Assembly: GCA_947462335.1 (NCBI GenBank)
Contig: OX381710.1
Coordinates: 63,421,303-63,485,302, forward strand
Length of the DNA stretch: 64,000 bases
Direction: 5' to 3'
Source: Harmothoe impar
Taxonomy: Eukaryota > Annelida > Polychaeta > Phyllodocida > Polynoidae
This document shows positions 11,481 through 22,240 of the stretch, one piece after another. The position numbers and the translations under genes are program-made. Numbering within the stretch: position 1 is the first letter of the stretch; every line of letters starts with the position of its first letter. The notes beneath the pieces were generated by a model that did not search any database, had not been told where the DNA came from, and saw nothing but the letters and a program-made list of their open reading frames with translations.

Positions 11481-11689
11481 ATAAGGAGATCCATGGACTC
11501 CCGGGGGGAGGGGGGGGGGTCACTGGCTCTTCCAGGGTAGGTACCAATAGCCCCTTGAAAGTTTGTATTATTTTTCCAGCCCCCGATTTTGGGAATTATC
11601 AAATTACTCAAGCTATCTATGAAATGCAAAGGATCTAATTATATCTATATAAATTTGACAGCCCCTAGTTATACTCAATTATCCCTTGT

Positions 11690-12190
11690 ATTATTTTGTC
11701 TCCTACCCAGGGGGCCAAGAGGTCATATTAGGGGGTTGGGGTGTTGGGTCTGCTGTGTAAGGTTGGTGTATTTTTTCAATAACTAGGACCTATACTGAGT
11801 TGATTCTATGTGGACAACCTTTCTGGAAATCCACACAGGCCGTACGGCGGCCATTTTGAATTTCCGGCGGGGTGAACACATAGATAATCTACAAATTATG
11901 GTTATCTCTGCTTCTAATTAACATAGAGACACAAAATTAGATTCAAAATATACATTTTGGAGGTCAAGGAATGCAATGAAACAGTTTTTGAAAAGGTCAG
12001 TGGCGGCCATTTTGAATTATTAATGAGATTCTCTATAAAACGGGTCTTAATTGTCACTAATATCATTGTAAGTTGTGATTGATGCGTAATAGACATATAA
12101 TTAGGTTACATTTAAATATATATCAAGTAAATGAATCATTGATACTATTGCTAGGAAAACTGTTGCAGCCATCCTGGATTTTAATGGAGG
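11690..12190 (-). repeat. Left arm of a roughly 0.5-kb inverted repeat pair
   Basis: Apart from scattered mismatches this is the reverse complement of 15285-15750. The shared blocks include the GGGGGCCAAGAGG/TACCCAGG edge, CACACAGGCCGTACGGCGG, CCATTTTGAATTTCCGGCGG, TGCTTCTAATTAACATAGAG and GGTCAGTGGCGGCCATTTTG. It is probably two copies of one interspersed repeat in opposite orientation, with 3.1 kb between them. Confidence 0.8.
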
Positions 12191-12509
12191 GTCAGTGATT
12201 TGATATATCCATGAATCACATGCACTTGCCTTATTGCACTGATAACTCTTCTTCTACAGAGAGACAAACCTTTAGATTCATAGGTTTTATTATGCATTTA
12301 TTTCAGTAATACTCAAAAGCCATTTCCCTTACACAGCATCAAGGGAAATGGTTGGAGTGTCTTTCAGAAGCAGGCAATATGCTGTCCGGAGGGTTTGGAT
12401 TACTCATGCCTCGGTGATAAACGCGCAAGGGGGTATCACTCGGGTAATCATGCTCCCCTCTGTACCATACCAATCCAGTAACGTGGGACACAGTCTATCT
12501 GATGTGACA

Positions 12510-12860
12510 GAGGATGTAGCTCATTGGTAGAGCACCCACTTGGGAGTGGGAAGCCCGCGTTCGAGTCCCGGTATCTCCAAGAAACATCATTTTTGGAGAA
12601 ACAGTGTCCCTCACACTGGTGCAGACACCGCGCGAACTCAGTGTTTTGTTGACTATACGGTGGGAGCATTCTTACTTGCGGATTGGCCACATGCTGGCAG
12701 TTGGGTAGTTGGAGGAGCAGGTTGTGAAGAGTTGGTCCCCAGTACACGTAGTTGGAGTTAAGCATGGAGTCTAGTCAGCAAGCTCGCTGAATTGGTATGG
12801 TGTGGAAACCTTTCATCGCTGGAAGCCAGGGTATATCAACAACTGCTTGATAAAGCCCCA
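12510..12860 (+). mobile_element. tRNA-derived SINE-like segment
   Basis: 12511-12581 has a clear pol III promoter layout. TAGCTCATTGG at 12517-12527 matches an A box and CGTTCGAGTCC at 12558-12568 matches a B box at the usual spacing. The cloverleaf is imperfect: the acceptor arm has a mismatch and wobbles, and the anticodon stem-loop does not fit a standard 7-nt loop. About 280 bp of unrelated sequence follows. This is typical of a tRNA-headed SINE rather than a functional tRNA gene. The 3' boundary is a guess. Confidence 0.55.
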
Positions 12861-12956
12861 TTGGAACCTTCGGTCTCCAGCGGGTAAGAATGCCTAATGC
12901 TAGGTGCCTTTATACTGCGGGGGGTGGGACTCTCTGTAACTGCTTGATAAAGCCCC
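12841..12956 (+). repeat. Direct repeat of 19 bp flanking about 78 bp
   Basis: The exact word AACTGCTTGATAAAGCCCC occurs at 12841-12859 and again at 12938-12956, immediately before the pseudogene begins. It could be a target-site duplication, or one unit of a tandem duplication at the SINE and pseudogene junction. Confidence 0.6.
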
Positions 12957-14290
12957 TTCACATGATCAATCCCTTTCAGACAGAGGCATCTGATCTTGTA
13001 AACATTGCTTCTGGCAGAACCCCTGCCCCCCTTGCAGAAGTCTCACAGTGCATCACACCTGTCAAAGAGCATTGAATAACAGCACTGATGAGTTGTCTTG
13101 AAAAACTTCCTGGCTTGTCCTAAGCTATCCACCTTTGAAACCAGCACAAACAAGAAGAAGACCAAAGGAGCCACACTTCATAGTTTATCTCAGTTATTTG
13201 CCAGCGGAGATGAAGTTGACATAAAGGAATTAGTCTGAGGCATGTGAGAAATGTGAGAAATACCACCCTTTCTCTTTAAGGATGAAATCAGACTGAGACG
13301 TGGCAATAAAGCTACACTGATTGCTACAGTAAGTTCTGATTTATCATTTTAGGATGTGAGACCAACTGCTGTTGTCATTATGGATGCTATGCACATGATA
13401 CAAAGATGGTCATTGTTGAAACGAGAAACTTTTGATGACATCTCAAAACAATATCATCTCTTTTGCGATCTTCCCCATGGTACAGAAAGTGTTTGGGAAG
13501 CATTGACCATTTAAGGACGGCATAATACCTTAATACATCATGCCATAATGCCTTAATGCATCATGCCTTGGTTGTCATATTGCATGAATGCAGCTCTGGC
13601 AAGTAACTTACCAAGGCTGCATTCAAGCATCATGCCGACCCTAAGGGGTTTAGACATCCCAGAAGGGGCAGCATGATGCACCAATGCAGCATGAGGGAGT
13701 TAGTTGCCAAGGCTGCATTGGTGCATCATGACGACAAATGTCATCTTTTAGTGACATTCGTCATTAAAGGGTTAAAGAGTTTTATCTCTCAGATGGATTC
13801 AAGAATGAGTAGAAGACCGAGGTTGTAACTAAAACAGATACACAGGTTGTCTCACAATTATAATCCAACCATGAGGAGGCTTACATTAGGATGCTCCTGC
13901 ATGCAAGTGTTAGTGCTGTATCTCTAGGCGTTGAGTGTATCTATTATACAAACAAATGTTTGTGCATCAAAGAGTTGTTGGTCAAGAATGAATCCGGTGC
14001 ATAATTAATGATCCACACATCCAATAGGTGAAGCACTTTGGGAAAGAAATGTCAGCTTTTGCCATCCCGTCATGCCCTTCAAAAAGGATGACAGCAATTA
14101 TATCTACAATCTTGGAGAGGAAGTGATGTGGATAGCACACTAACATGTAGACTGCACTTTGCTAGCAGAATTTGCAGATAATTTGCCAAAACAAGCACAA
14201 GACCACACAGATGATAAATATGAAGCGGCCAGACAAATTGTCCTAGGAAATTATTTCTGTTCTGACAAGTCTGAGAGCCCACAAATTTCT
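12956..14290 (+). pseudogene. Decayed copy of an invertebrate transposon-associated protein gene
   Basis: Translating in several frames gives fragments in a consistent order. N-P-F-x-T-E-A-S-D-L-V-N-I-A-S-G is at about 12968-13015, a Lys-rich segment T-N-K-K-K-T-K-G is near 13145-13170, and a segment with P-T-A-V-V-I-M-D-A-M-H-M-I-Q is at about 13362-13403, followed by K-R-E-T-F-D-D-I. N-H-E-E-A-Y-I-R-M-L-L-H-A is at 13868-13907. From memory this order, especially an N-terminal NPF...LVNIASG block and a late EEADTRMLLHA-type block, fits a large uncharacterised family that is multicopy in cnidarian, mollusc and amphioxus genomes. Many stops and frameshifts, a missing middle and a MITE inserted at 13508-13776 show that it is dead. 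The family assignment is recall-based and no function is claimed. Confidence 0.65.
13508..13776. mobile_element. piggyBac-like MITE, copy 1 (inside pseudogene)
   Basis: The left end reads TTTAAGGACGGCATAATACC and the right end CATTAAAGGGTTAAAG. Two internal hairpins are present: TGCATGAATGCAGCTCTGG... pairs with ...CCAAGGCTGCATTCAAGCA, and GCACCAATGCAGC... pairs with ...GGCTGCATTGGTGC. Between them is CCGACCCTAAGGGGTTTAGA. It splits the pseudogene, so it inserted after, or while, that copy was decaying. It is the only copy of this family in the left 25 kb. Confidence 0.8.
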
Positions 14291-14383
14291 CAATGAAACA
14301 GGTCTAGGGGTATGATATTATCTGCCTTATCTCCATACACGGTATTTCCGAGTAGCACCTATATCTATACTAGACTTTTGCCT

Positions 14384-14662
14384 TGAGCTAGCACACACAG
14401 TTCCTGAAAGAGGACTCGGGTCCTCTCCTGGTTACCGTGTGCTGCTCTTAGGTGGGAAGTCCACCCTCACCTGTCCACGTGACCAAGGCAGGCGGTTATA
14501 AAAGACCCGTCTGTTTACTCTAGAGGGCAGTCAGTGCAGGTCCGACTGATGGCGAACTTCCTATAGTGCTGATAAGATTGTATACTATTTCTATACTGAT
14601 TGTTGTCAGAAGCGTGACTACTTCTATTCCATTGTGAATAAAGTGTATTATATTCTCGTACA
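14384..14662 (+). mobile_element. Candidate solo LTR or LTR-like promoter/terminator segment
   Basis: A TATA-like TTATAAAAG at 14496-14504 is followed about 140 bp later by AATAAA at 14637-14642, and the segment appears to end in TACA near 14662. That arrangement of promoter, short R region and polyadenylation signal is what an LTR shows. No second copy, primer-binding site or polyprotein is present in the window. An ordinary TATA promoter next to the pseudogene is the alternative. Confidence 0.4.
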
Positions 14663-15284
14663 TGGAAACTGCTGTTCCTTGTTATTCTTTAATTAGAGTA
14701 AACACAAACCACCATACTGGGATCATGCCCATGTCTTCATGGCCTGCCAACCTCCAAACCATGGTTAGCTGCAAATACAAAGTGATGTTCAAGGAAATGC
14801 TCTTGCTGGAAAAAGCAAAGTCATGCTACATCGCAAGTACTTCTTCAGACCAGAAAGATTGAATATTATAAGCAGTCCTTGTCCTGCAGTATAAATTGTT
14901 TCACCTCTCCATCTCTCTCTAGCAATGGTTCTTAGATCAGTTATGGGTATCTATCATTTGAAGCTCCCAAAGTATAGGCTGTCATGAACAAATATAACAG
15001 AATGGGACTTCAAGACCAAACAAAAACCACTTAAACTGTTTTAAATGGTGATGTTTCATATTAGCAATATATGATGCTTTTAGCTTCTCAGAAACATCCT
15101 TCAATTTCAAAATAGCCATCCCCTTATCATAATAATTAACTATGACTTCATAATTACATAATAGAGCCTATAAATCTAAAGGTTTGTCTCAGTGTACAGT
15201 TATCAGTGCAAGGCCAATGCTTGTAATCTCAGGATATAGCAGCTACCACTGACTGTTTTTGTCACTTACCCCTGTCAAAATTCA
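14663..15284. other. Non-coding stretch, nothing recognised
   Basis: Short open frames only, with no recognisable repeat family or splice-bounded exon. Confidence 0.4.
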
Positions 15285-15750
15285 AGATGGCTGCCAACAA
15301 TTTTCCTAGAAATAGTATCATTGATTCACTTACCTAATGTATATATTAATGTAACCTAATGATACGTCTATAATGTGTCATTTACAATTTACAACAATAT
15401 TAGTGACAATTGAGACCCATTTTATAGATGATCTCATTAATAATTCAAAATGGCCGCCACTGACCTTTTCAAAAACTGTTCCATTGCATTCCTTGACCTC
15501 CAAAATGTATATTTTGAATCTAATTTTGTGTCTCTATGTTAATTAGAAGCAGAGATAACCATATTTATAGATTATCTATGTGTGCACCCCGCCGGAAATT
15601 CAAAATGGCCGCCGTACGGCCTGTGTGGATTTCCAGAAAGGTTGTCCACATAGAATCAACTCAGTATATGTCCTAGTTATTGAAAAAATACACCAACCTT
15701 ACACAGCAGACCCAACACCCCTAACCCCCCCTGGCCCCCTGGGTATCCAC
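15285..15750 (+). repeat. Right arm of the roughly 0.5-kb inverted repeat pair
   Basis: This is the reverse complement of 11690-12190 with scattered mismatches and small indels. It has the conserved motifs AATTCAAAATGGCCGCC twice, once near 15440 and once near 15598. Its end (TATCCACCAGATAAAGGT) runs directly into module B copy 2, and CCCAGATAAAGGT also occurs at the start of module B copy 1 (8535), so the junction is shared. Confidence 0.8.
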
Positions 15751-15754
15751 CAGA

Positions 15755-17470
15755 TAAAGGTGAATAGAGAGAGCTATTGATTTCTTTGAAATATGAGCGC
15801 ACATATTGCATGCTACTAGATTCAATTGACCAGCTTCGCGATATGTTCCACTGTGGTTTCACAGAGATAAACGCATAGATTTGTTCCACCAACTACATCT
15901 GAGAACTGTGAGCAAATAAATCCATTGTCTAAAGGGTAGGAACTTTAGTCGGAATGAATAATCACATGGATTTCTTAAACACTTAAAATACCTTATGTAG
16001 GAATAATAAATCTTCTGAAAGCAGCTAAATTGTCTCCTCCCCTCAGGGAATCTGACCGCCTTCCTTGGGAACAAAAGCTTTAAGGATGGTTTCATCTTGG
16101 TGCTGCTTTGTATGAGGTAATCCCAACTGCTCCTCCTGGCTTTGGTAATTGGATGTAGCCCAATTAGGGAAAGAATAAATGATCAAAGTTAACGAATAAT
16201 ATTAAGGACTGCGCACAACTATAAGATATTTTTTTGTTGATGTTTTATAGGATAATAAATTCATGTATTTCATAATCAATATCAATTGCATTATGGATTG
16301 TGCGTTTCCATTCCGGGATATATCAAGGAGATGGGCATAGAAGTATGAGGCTTTCAACCTTAGTCAAAACCTTATACATATATATCATATACACCCCTTC
16401 GCACGCCCTTCGGGCCTGGATCGGGTATCACTACATCTATTTCACCTACTTCGGGTATGCGGGAATGCCACCTACCACCCTCTCGGGTCTGGGTGTCCTT
16501 GACCTTACCCTCCTTGTGACCAGGTATTGCATCATCCATCACCTGGGATCATGTTCCGTTAGCCTCATGGTGGTTTGGGGTTTACCTGTACCCATGGGGT
16601 TCCAGGTAGCCTTTTCTTACTTACCCTTGGTACCGGGGCACGTCCCAGGGGTTAGCACCGGTTGCCTTACGCTATATAAGGTGGCCTGTTTCACCTGGTC
16701 AGGGTCTTGTCTTTGGTCCAAGCCTAGCTTGGACATCGACACCTTGCATTCCTCCCTTCCCCTTATCTCTACCTGGACTATGCCCCACCATTCCCCTACG
16801 TAGAGGCCTCTGACTATAACCTGTCCCTCCGAGACTGGAACCGACCGAGTGACGTTCCTGCACCAGTCTCAAGCCTGTCCCGAGCCTGCCCCATGGTACC
16901 TGATTCCTGAGCTTGTCCGGAACATGCCCGAACCAATGTCGAACCTTTCTCTGTGTATGTCACCTTGTCCCAATCCCTCGGATCCAAACCATGTGTGGGC
17001 CTATTAGCTGTTTTAAAAAGGTTATCTGAATAAAAAGACTTGTTGCTGGAAACCAAAGCAGAACCGGGTTTGTTGATATTTCAATCGACTACATCAGTTG
17101 TTCATTATTCTGAACAGCCCTTCAGATGCAATTTCTTTGAATCATGGAGTAAAAATACATTAACCTTAAAATGTTATAAGGTTGCATGATAAAAAAAGGC
17201 AAACAAATTAACCCAATTTAAAAGAAAGGGCGACTTATTCATATCATATGATATCATGTTGCCAATATGATGGCTGATAGAATTTAAATGAATTGAGACT
17301 TGATTTTTATGTAAGATACGCTCTTGTATTAATATAGCAGATTCTTTTATATACAATGTAGTAGAATAACCTGTTTGCAAATAAATAATTTGATAAAATA
17401 ATATTGCACAGTACAAATACCATAATTCATGGATGCTAATTACATGCATTCAAATACACACTTAAATTGA
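15755..17470 (+). repeat. Module B, copy 2 of the A-B-C array (split by an insertion)
   Basis: 15755-16380 and 17096-17470 together correspond to module B copy 1. The first part has CATCTGAGAACTGTGAGCAA, AGGGAATCTGACCGCCTT and ATCTTGGTGCTGCTTTG. The second has GTTGCATGATAA, AACCCAATTTAAAAGAAAG and ATGTTGCCAATATGATGGCT. The gap between them is an inserted LTR-like segment. Confidence 0.7.
16380..17095 (+). mobile_element. Candidate solo LTR inserted in module B copy 2
   Basis: About 0.7 kb is absent from the corresponding place in module B copies 1 and 3. It is GC-richer than its surroundings. It holds TATATAAG at 16673-16680 and AATAAA at 17029-17034, then about 60 bp to a terminal TACA-like end. 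A 168-codon open frame at 16300-16803 starts outside the insertion and has no recognisable domain, so it is probably fortuitous. The left terminus is uncertain. Confidence 0.5.
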
Positions 17471-17639
17471 TGACAGTTAGATAATGGCATGCACAAGTCT
17501 AATGCACCTGGGGGTTTACATGCTGAGTCTTATCTAACCCTAGTTACATGCTGATTGTACCAAATGCATATTGATAAGATAGGAGCGGGTGAGGCCAGGA
17601 ATGATGGGAAATAAATTGGTTTGTTTTATGAGAGACATC

Positions 17640-18020
17640 TATGTCTTCCTCCCTTCACACTGAATCCACCTCGTTCTTTGCTTGTTCCTGCAGTAAAGCA
17701 GTATGCAACAGTAAGTAAGTGAAGAGAGGAGCTGCAATAGCAACAATAAAGGCTTCATGTTACTTCCCCTTCACCGTTACTGCAACCATGGTGCTGCAGT
17801 ACTGCAGTTACACCCAACACTTCTAGGGCAGTACCAGTATTGTGAGATTTTATCCCCTTTTGTTGTCTAGGTCAGGTTTTTATGTTTGGTCCATGTTATC
17901 AGAAGAAGCCGTAAATCCTTTATAAAAAGCATTATGATATAAAGGCTTAGAGTGTAGGTTCTCACCTACGGGTACTCATTCCACATGTAGCTATACGTAC
18001 ATCGATGCGATGGGCTGCCT
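17640..18020 (+). repeat. Module C, copy 2 of the A-B-C array
   Basis: This corresponds to 10440-10760, sharing CTGCAGTACTGCAGT-type sequence, GGCAGTACCAGTATTG, TTTTGTTGTCTAGGTCAGG, a GTCCATGTTATCAGAAG block and CACATGTAGCTATACGTACA. It is more diverged than copy 3 (22040-22240). Confidence 0.6.
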
Positions 18021-18819
18021 ATTAGGAACTTCTGTATTAGGAGCATATTTGCCTAGAGGATATAATTGTGTCTGGTAAGTGCACTGGGATCATCCTAAGT
18101 GTAATTAAGTTAGGTATTTAAACATATATCTTTAATAGTCTAAAAGTAAAAGACATTTGGTAAAACTACTGCATGATGCGGAATGAGATTCTTCTTCACA
18201 TTCTTCACATTGGCTAAATTCAAATATATTCTCTATCCGTTACTTCTTACCGTTACATTTGATGTGAGGAGTCTACTTTTAATGTCAACAAGCAGGGAAC
18301 AAACTAATAACCTGCGGTAATACTTTGTGTAATTACTAGGTATTCAAATAATTGCCAGTCTTGAATAAGTTAAACAGGGGAATTGAAATAATTATTAAAC
18401 AAGCAATACAACCTTAATCTGAACTAAGCGCCTGTATTGTATAACGCAGGGGGGGACAGCAGCATTGCAATATAATAGTCCCCTGGCGCTTAGATGAGCC
18501 ACTATTGTACTTTATAGATATATAGAGCACAAAAGCTATACACATCCAGATAGATATATAATATTATCAGATCAAAAAAATCACACATTCATCAAAGCAA
18601 AGCACTTGTGGTGCCTCTTTGTAGCCAACGTAGGGATTGATTGCATCTCCCAGTATGAGGGGAGTCAAGGTTACACAAGGTGATGTTAAGGTCAACTTCC
18701 AGTGATGCTGGGGTCACTTCCGGTCAGGGTCTGAGTCTGAGGTCAAGTGTCTGCAGTGTGTGCCGGTCTGCCAGCCATGTTTTAGATGCCTCCTCCAGGG
18801 CGGGTATTGTATTTGGGTA

Positions 18820-20897
18820 CACTGATAATAAAACCTATAGTCAGTACTGACTATACCATCATATTTTGACCCCCGTAGTCAGGGGACTATACAACTTAGT
18901 CACATATTAGTCATAAAGATAGTCAGGAGTGACTATATGTGGATCACACAAATTGATGATGTCATAGGAATGTGTGCACAGGAAACAGTTAGGATTCAAA
19001 TTTGAATGGTCCATGGACTTCAGGTAGGCACATCCTCTCCTAAACCACTGTTCTATAGATATCCCTGCTTGTTATATGTTATGTTACAGTTGACTATGAC
19101 AACTTAAGATGTTATAGGGTGCATGAGTTCTCATGTTTGATAAAGTTATCATGGTAATTTGCTCCAATTTTGATAACATAGAAATACAGTGTATACATGT
19201 CTAGACTGACAGAGCATGATAGGCCAACACAGGAGCCTGTCACCTGCTCTGCCTTATGCTAGCCTGTCCCCTGGCCTGTCTTATCCTAGCTTGTCCCCTG
19301 GCCTGCCTTATCCTAGCCTGTCCCCTGCCCTGCCTCATCCTAGCCTGTCCCTGCCCTGCTTTATCCTGGCCTGCCACCTGCCCTGCCGTATCCTAGCTTG
19401 TCCCCTGGCCTACCTTATCCTAGCCTGTCCCCTGCCTTGCCTTATCCTAGCCTGTCCCCTGCCCTACCTCATCCTAGCCTGTCCCCTGCCCTACCTCATC
19501 CTAGCCTGTCCCTGCCCTGCCCTATCCTACAAGCCTGTCACCTGCCCTGCCTCATCCTAGCCTGTCCCTGCCCTATCCTAGCCTGTCCCCTGCCCTGCCT
19601 CATCCTAGCTTGTGCCCTGCCCTGCCTCATCCTAGCCTGTCCCCTGCCCTGCCTCATCCTAGCCTGTCCCCTGCCCTGCCTCATCCTAGCTTGTCCCTAC
19701 CCTGCTTTATCCTAGCCTATCCCCTGTCCTGCCATATCCTAGCTTGTCCCCTGCCCTGTCGTATCCTGGCCTGTCATCTGCCTTGCCTCATCCTAGCCTG
19801 TCGCTGCCTTGCCCTGCCCTATCCTACTAGCCTGTCCCCTGCCCTGCCTTATCCTAACCTGTCCCCTGCCTTGCCTCATCCTAGCTTGTCCCTGCCCTGC
19901 TTTATCCTGGCCTGCCACCTGCCCTGCCTTATCCTAGCTTGTCCCCTGGCCTACCTTATCCTAGCCTGTCCCCTGCCCTACCTCATCCTAGCCTGTCCCT
20001 GCTCTATCCTAGCCTGTCCCTGCCCTGCTTTATCCTGGCCTGCCACCTGCCCTGCCTTATCCTAGCTTGTCCCCTGGCCTACCTTATCCTAGCCTGTCCC
20101 CTGCCTTGCCTTATCCTAGCCTGTCCCCTGCCCTGCCTCATCCTAGCCTGTCCCCTGCCCTGTCTCATCCTAGCCTGTCCCCTGCCCTGCCTCATCCTAG
20201 CCTGTCCCCTGCCCTGCCTCATCCTAGCCTGCCACCTGCCCTGCCTCATCCTAGCTTGTCCCTGCCCTGCTTTATCCTAGCCTATCCCCTGTCCTACCAT
20301 ATCCTAGCTTGTCCCCTGCCCTGTCGTATCCTGGCCTGTCATCTGCCTTGCCTCATCCTAGCCTGTCCCTGCCCTGCCCTGCCCTATCCTACTAGCCTGT
20401 CCCCTGCCCTGCCTTATCCTAGCCTGTCCCCTGCCCTGCATTATCCTAGCCTGTCCCCTGCCCTGCCTCATCCTAGCCTGTCCCCTGCCCTGCCTTATCC
20501 TAGCTTGTCTCTGCCCTGCTTCATCCTAGCCTGTCCCCTGCCCTGCCTTATCTTAGCTTGTCCCCTGGCCTGCCTTATCCTAGCCTGTCCCCTGGCCTGC
20601 CTTATCCTAGCCATGTCTACCCTGCTAAACCTTGACCTGCCTTCAGTACTTAAGTTTCATGATTGACTATATCTATTAGTCATAGTGACTACTTTAGACC
20701 ATGAAACCATTAAATTCATAGTCACTTGACTATATAGCCCAAATCAGCCGATTTAATGGCTGACTATAGGTTGACTATATGACTAACTTACTATAGACAT
20801 AGGTGACTAACTTGGTATAGTCGTTTTTGCTACATTCATGTGACTATAGAAATGTAGTCCGTAGTGACTAACATTTCCAGGTCCATTATTATCAGTG
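18820..20897. mobile_element. TA-flanked DNA element carrying a 27-bp minisatellite
   Basis: The termini are CACTGATAATAA (18820-18831) and the inverted TTATTATCAGTG (20886-20897), each flanked by TA (18818-18819 and 20898-20899). This gives the TA target duplication of the IS630/Tc1/mariner superfamily. Subterminal regions (18835-18960 and 20660-20880) are packed with AGTCACTA/GACTATAG motifs in both orientations. The interior is a minisatellite and no transposase is present, so it is non-autonomous. Continuous sister copies of the host module confirm the insertion. Confidence 0.8.
19236..20632 (+). repeat. 27-bp minisatellite, about 50 units
   Basis: The unit is CCTGTCCCCTGCCCTGCC followed by TCATCCTAG, with variants and occasional shortened units. 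Because 27 is a multiple of three, several plus-strand frames stay open for 100-200 codons and encode Pro-Ser-Leu-Ser or Cys-Leu-Ile-Leu-Ala repeats. These frames are not genes. Higher-order repetition is visible: a block of about 670 bp around 19700-20000 recurs at about 20270-20520. Confidence 0.95.
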
Positions 20898-21289
20898 TAG
20901 GCAGCTCAGCATGGTTGGCAATAAATCAGCCTAAACAAGTAAGGAATTTGCAGATCTCCCTCATGTGGCCATACACCAAGACTGTATGAGGGGTAGCCTG
21001 AACCAGGGGGGAAGCCACCCTTCAGACAAGCCCCACCTAGGACATATGGGCAAATATAGATAGAATCAAACACGAGGGTTATCAAACATTGATATGACAC
21101 TTCTTCAGTTGTATCCACATGACAGGACCACAATTGTTAAAGGCAATAAAAACTTTTTCAAACCCCTAAAAATATATTACATTGAGTGAAATAATCAACA
21201 CTCATAACATACCTCTAATAATATAGTTACCGTGGTGTATTAGTTAATCGGCTACATTCATTAGAAAAATTAACTACACTTACCATCTA

Positions 21290-22240
21290 AAGGAATAGAT
21301 TGTTGGATGTTCCAGCGAGAAGTGAGCCAGGGTTAAAAAGTGTCAGTTGTGGTCAAGTTCCAGTTTTGCTGCGGTCAGATCTTCTCGAGTTTCGGTCACA
21401 GTTGTCTCCAGTGTCTGCAGTGACATGTATTAGGTGGCTCCTCCCGAGTGGGTGGTTGTATTGTATTTGTGGAGGCAGCCCAAGACCGGAGGCCATAATT
21501 TATATCAGTGTAAACCAATAAGGAACATATGTAAATAAATCTGAGAACTGTGAGCAAATAAATCTCTCTCTTGGGTAGGAATTCAAGTTAGAATGAATAG
21601 ATAATTGTATGAATTTATCAAATACCTAAAATGTAGGAACAATAAATTGTCTGGAAAGAGTTCAACTAGCTGCCCCCTCCCCTCAGGGAATCTGACCGTC
21701 TTCCTGGAGAACAAAATGTTTAAGGATGCGCTGATCTTGGTGCTGCGTAGGTAATTGGATGTAGTCCAAATAGGCAAATGATAAATGTTTAAAGGTAAGG
21801 AATATTCTCAATTACTGCATCTAACTATAAAATATTGCCCTGCTGTCTTGTAGGATGATAAACCCCTTTTTCCGAGAGTCAATATCAATTTTGTAAGGAA
21901 AGTAGAGAGAGAGAGATGTATACACACACACACGGGGATAGGGAGAGGCTTTCAATTTTAGCGTATAGTACAACCCTATATCCACCAGGGTATTATATAT
22001 CATGGCCAACATGGTGTCTACAAATTTGATTTCACTTACATTTTCTGCCAGTGGCAATATATTGGTTTTATATCCTTACGTTGTCAAGGGGAGTTTTTTA
22101 TGTCTCGTCCCTGTCATTGGGCAGATGAAGAAAGGACAGAAGCCTTTGCATAAAACATTGTGATATAAAGGCTCACAATATATTCTCACCTATACACATC
22201 CCACATGCAGCTATATATATACGTTCCAGAGAAGTCAGAA
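21290..22240 (+). repeat. Modules A-B-C, copy 3 (most compact)
   Basis: A (21290-21530), B (21530-21960) and C (22040-22240) follow without the large insertions seen in copies 1 and 2. Landmarks are GTGTCTGCAGTGACATG, GGAGGCAGCCCAAGACCGGA, AATCTGAGAACTGTGAGCAA, AGGGAATCTGACCGTCTT, GGCAATATATTGGTTTTAT and CCCACATGCAGCTATATATA. A GA/CA microsatellite patch lies at 21900-21935. Confidence 0.75.

Larger units (their letters stand above)
18365..21140 (+). repeat. Module A, copy 2 of the A-B-C array (split by an insertion)
   Basis: The left part, 18365-18817, ends CGGGTATTGTATTTGGG. The right part resumes at 20898 with GGCAGCTCAGCATGG...CAATAAATCAGCCTAAAC. In copies 1 and 3 the corresponding junctions are continuous (about 7975-7995 and 21448-21475). 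The interruption is the TA-flanked element at 18820-20897. Confidence 0.75.

Noticed and set aside
12511..12581. Functional tRNA gene
   Set aside because: The acceptor arm has a mismatch and wobbles, and the anticodon arm does not fit a normal 7-nt loop. A SINE head is more likely.
16300..16803. 168-codon plus-strand frame
   Set aside because: It begins in module B and continues into an LTR-like insertion, so it spans a repeat junction.
19216..20666. Several plus-strand open frames of 100-200 codons
   Set aside because: They lie wholly in the 27-bp minisatellite, whose period is a multiple of three. The translations are simple repeats.
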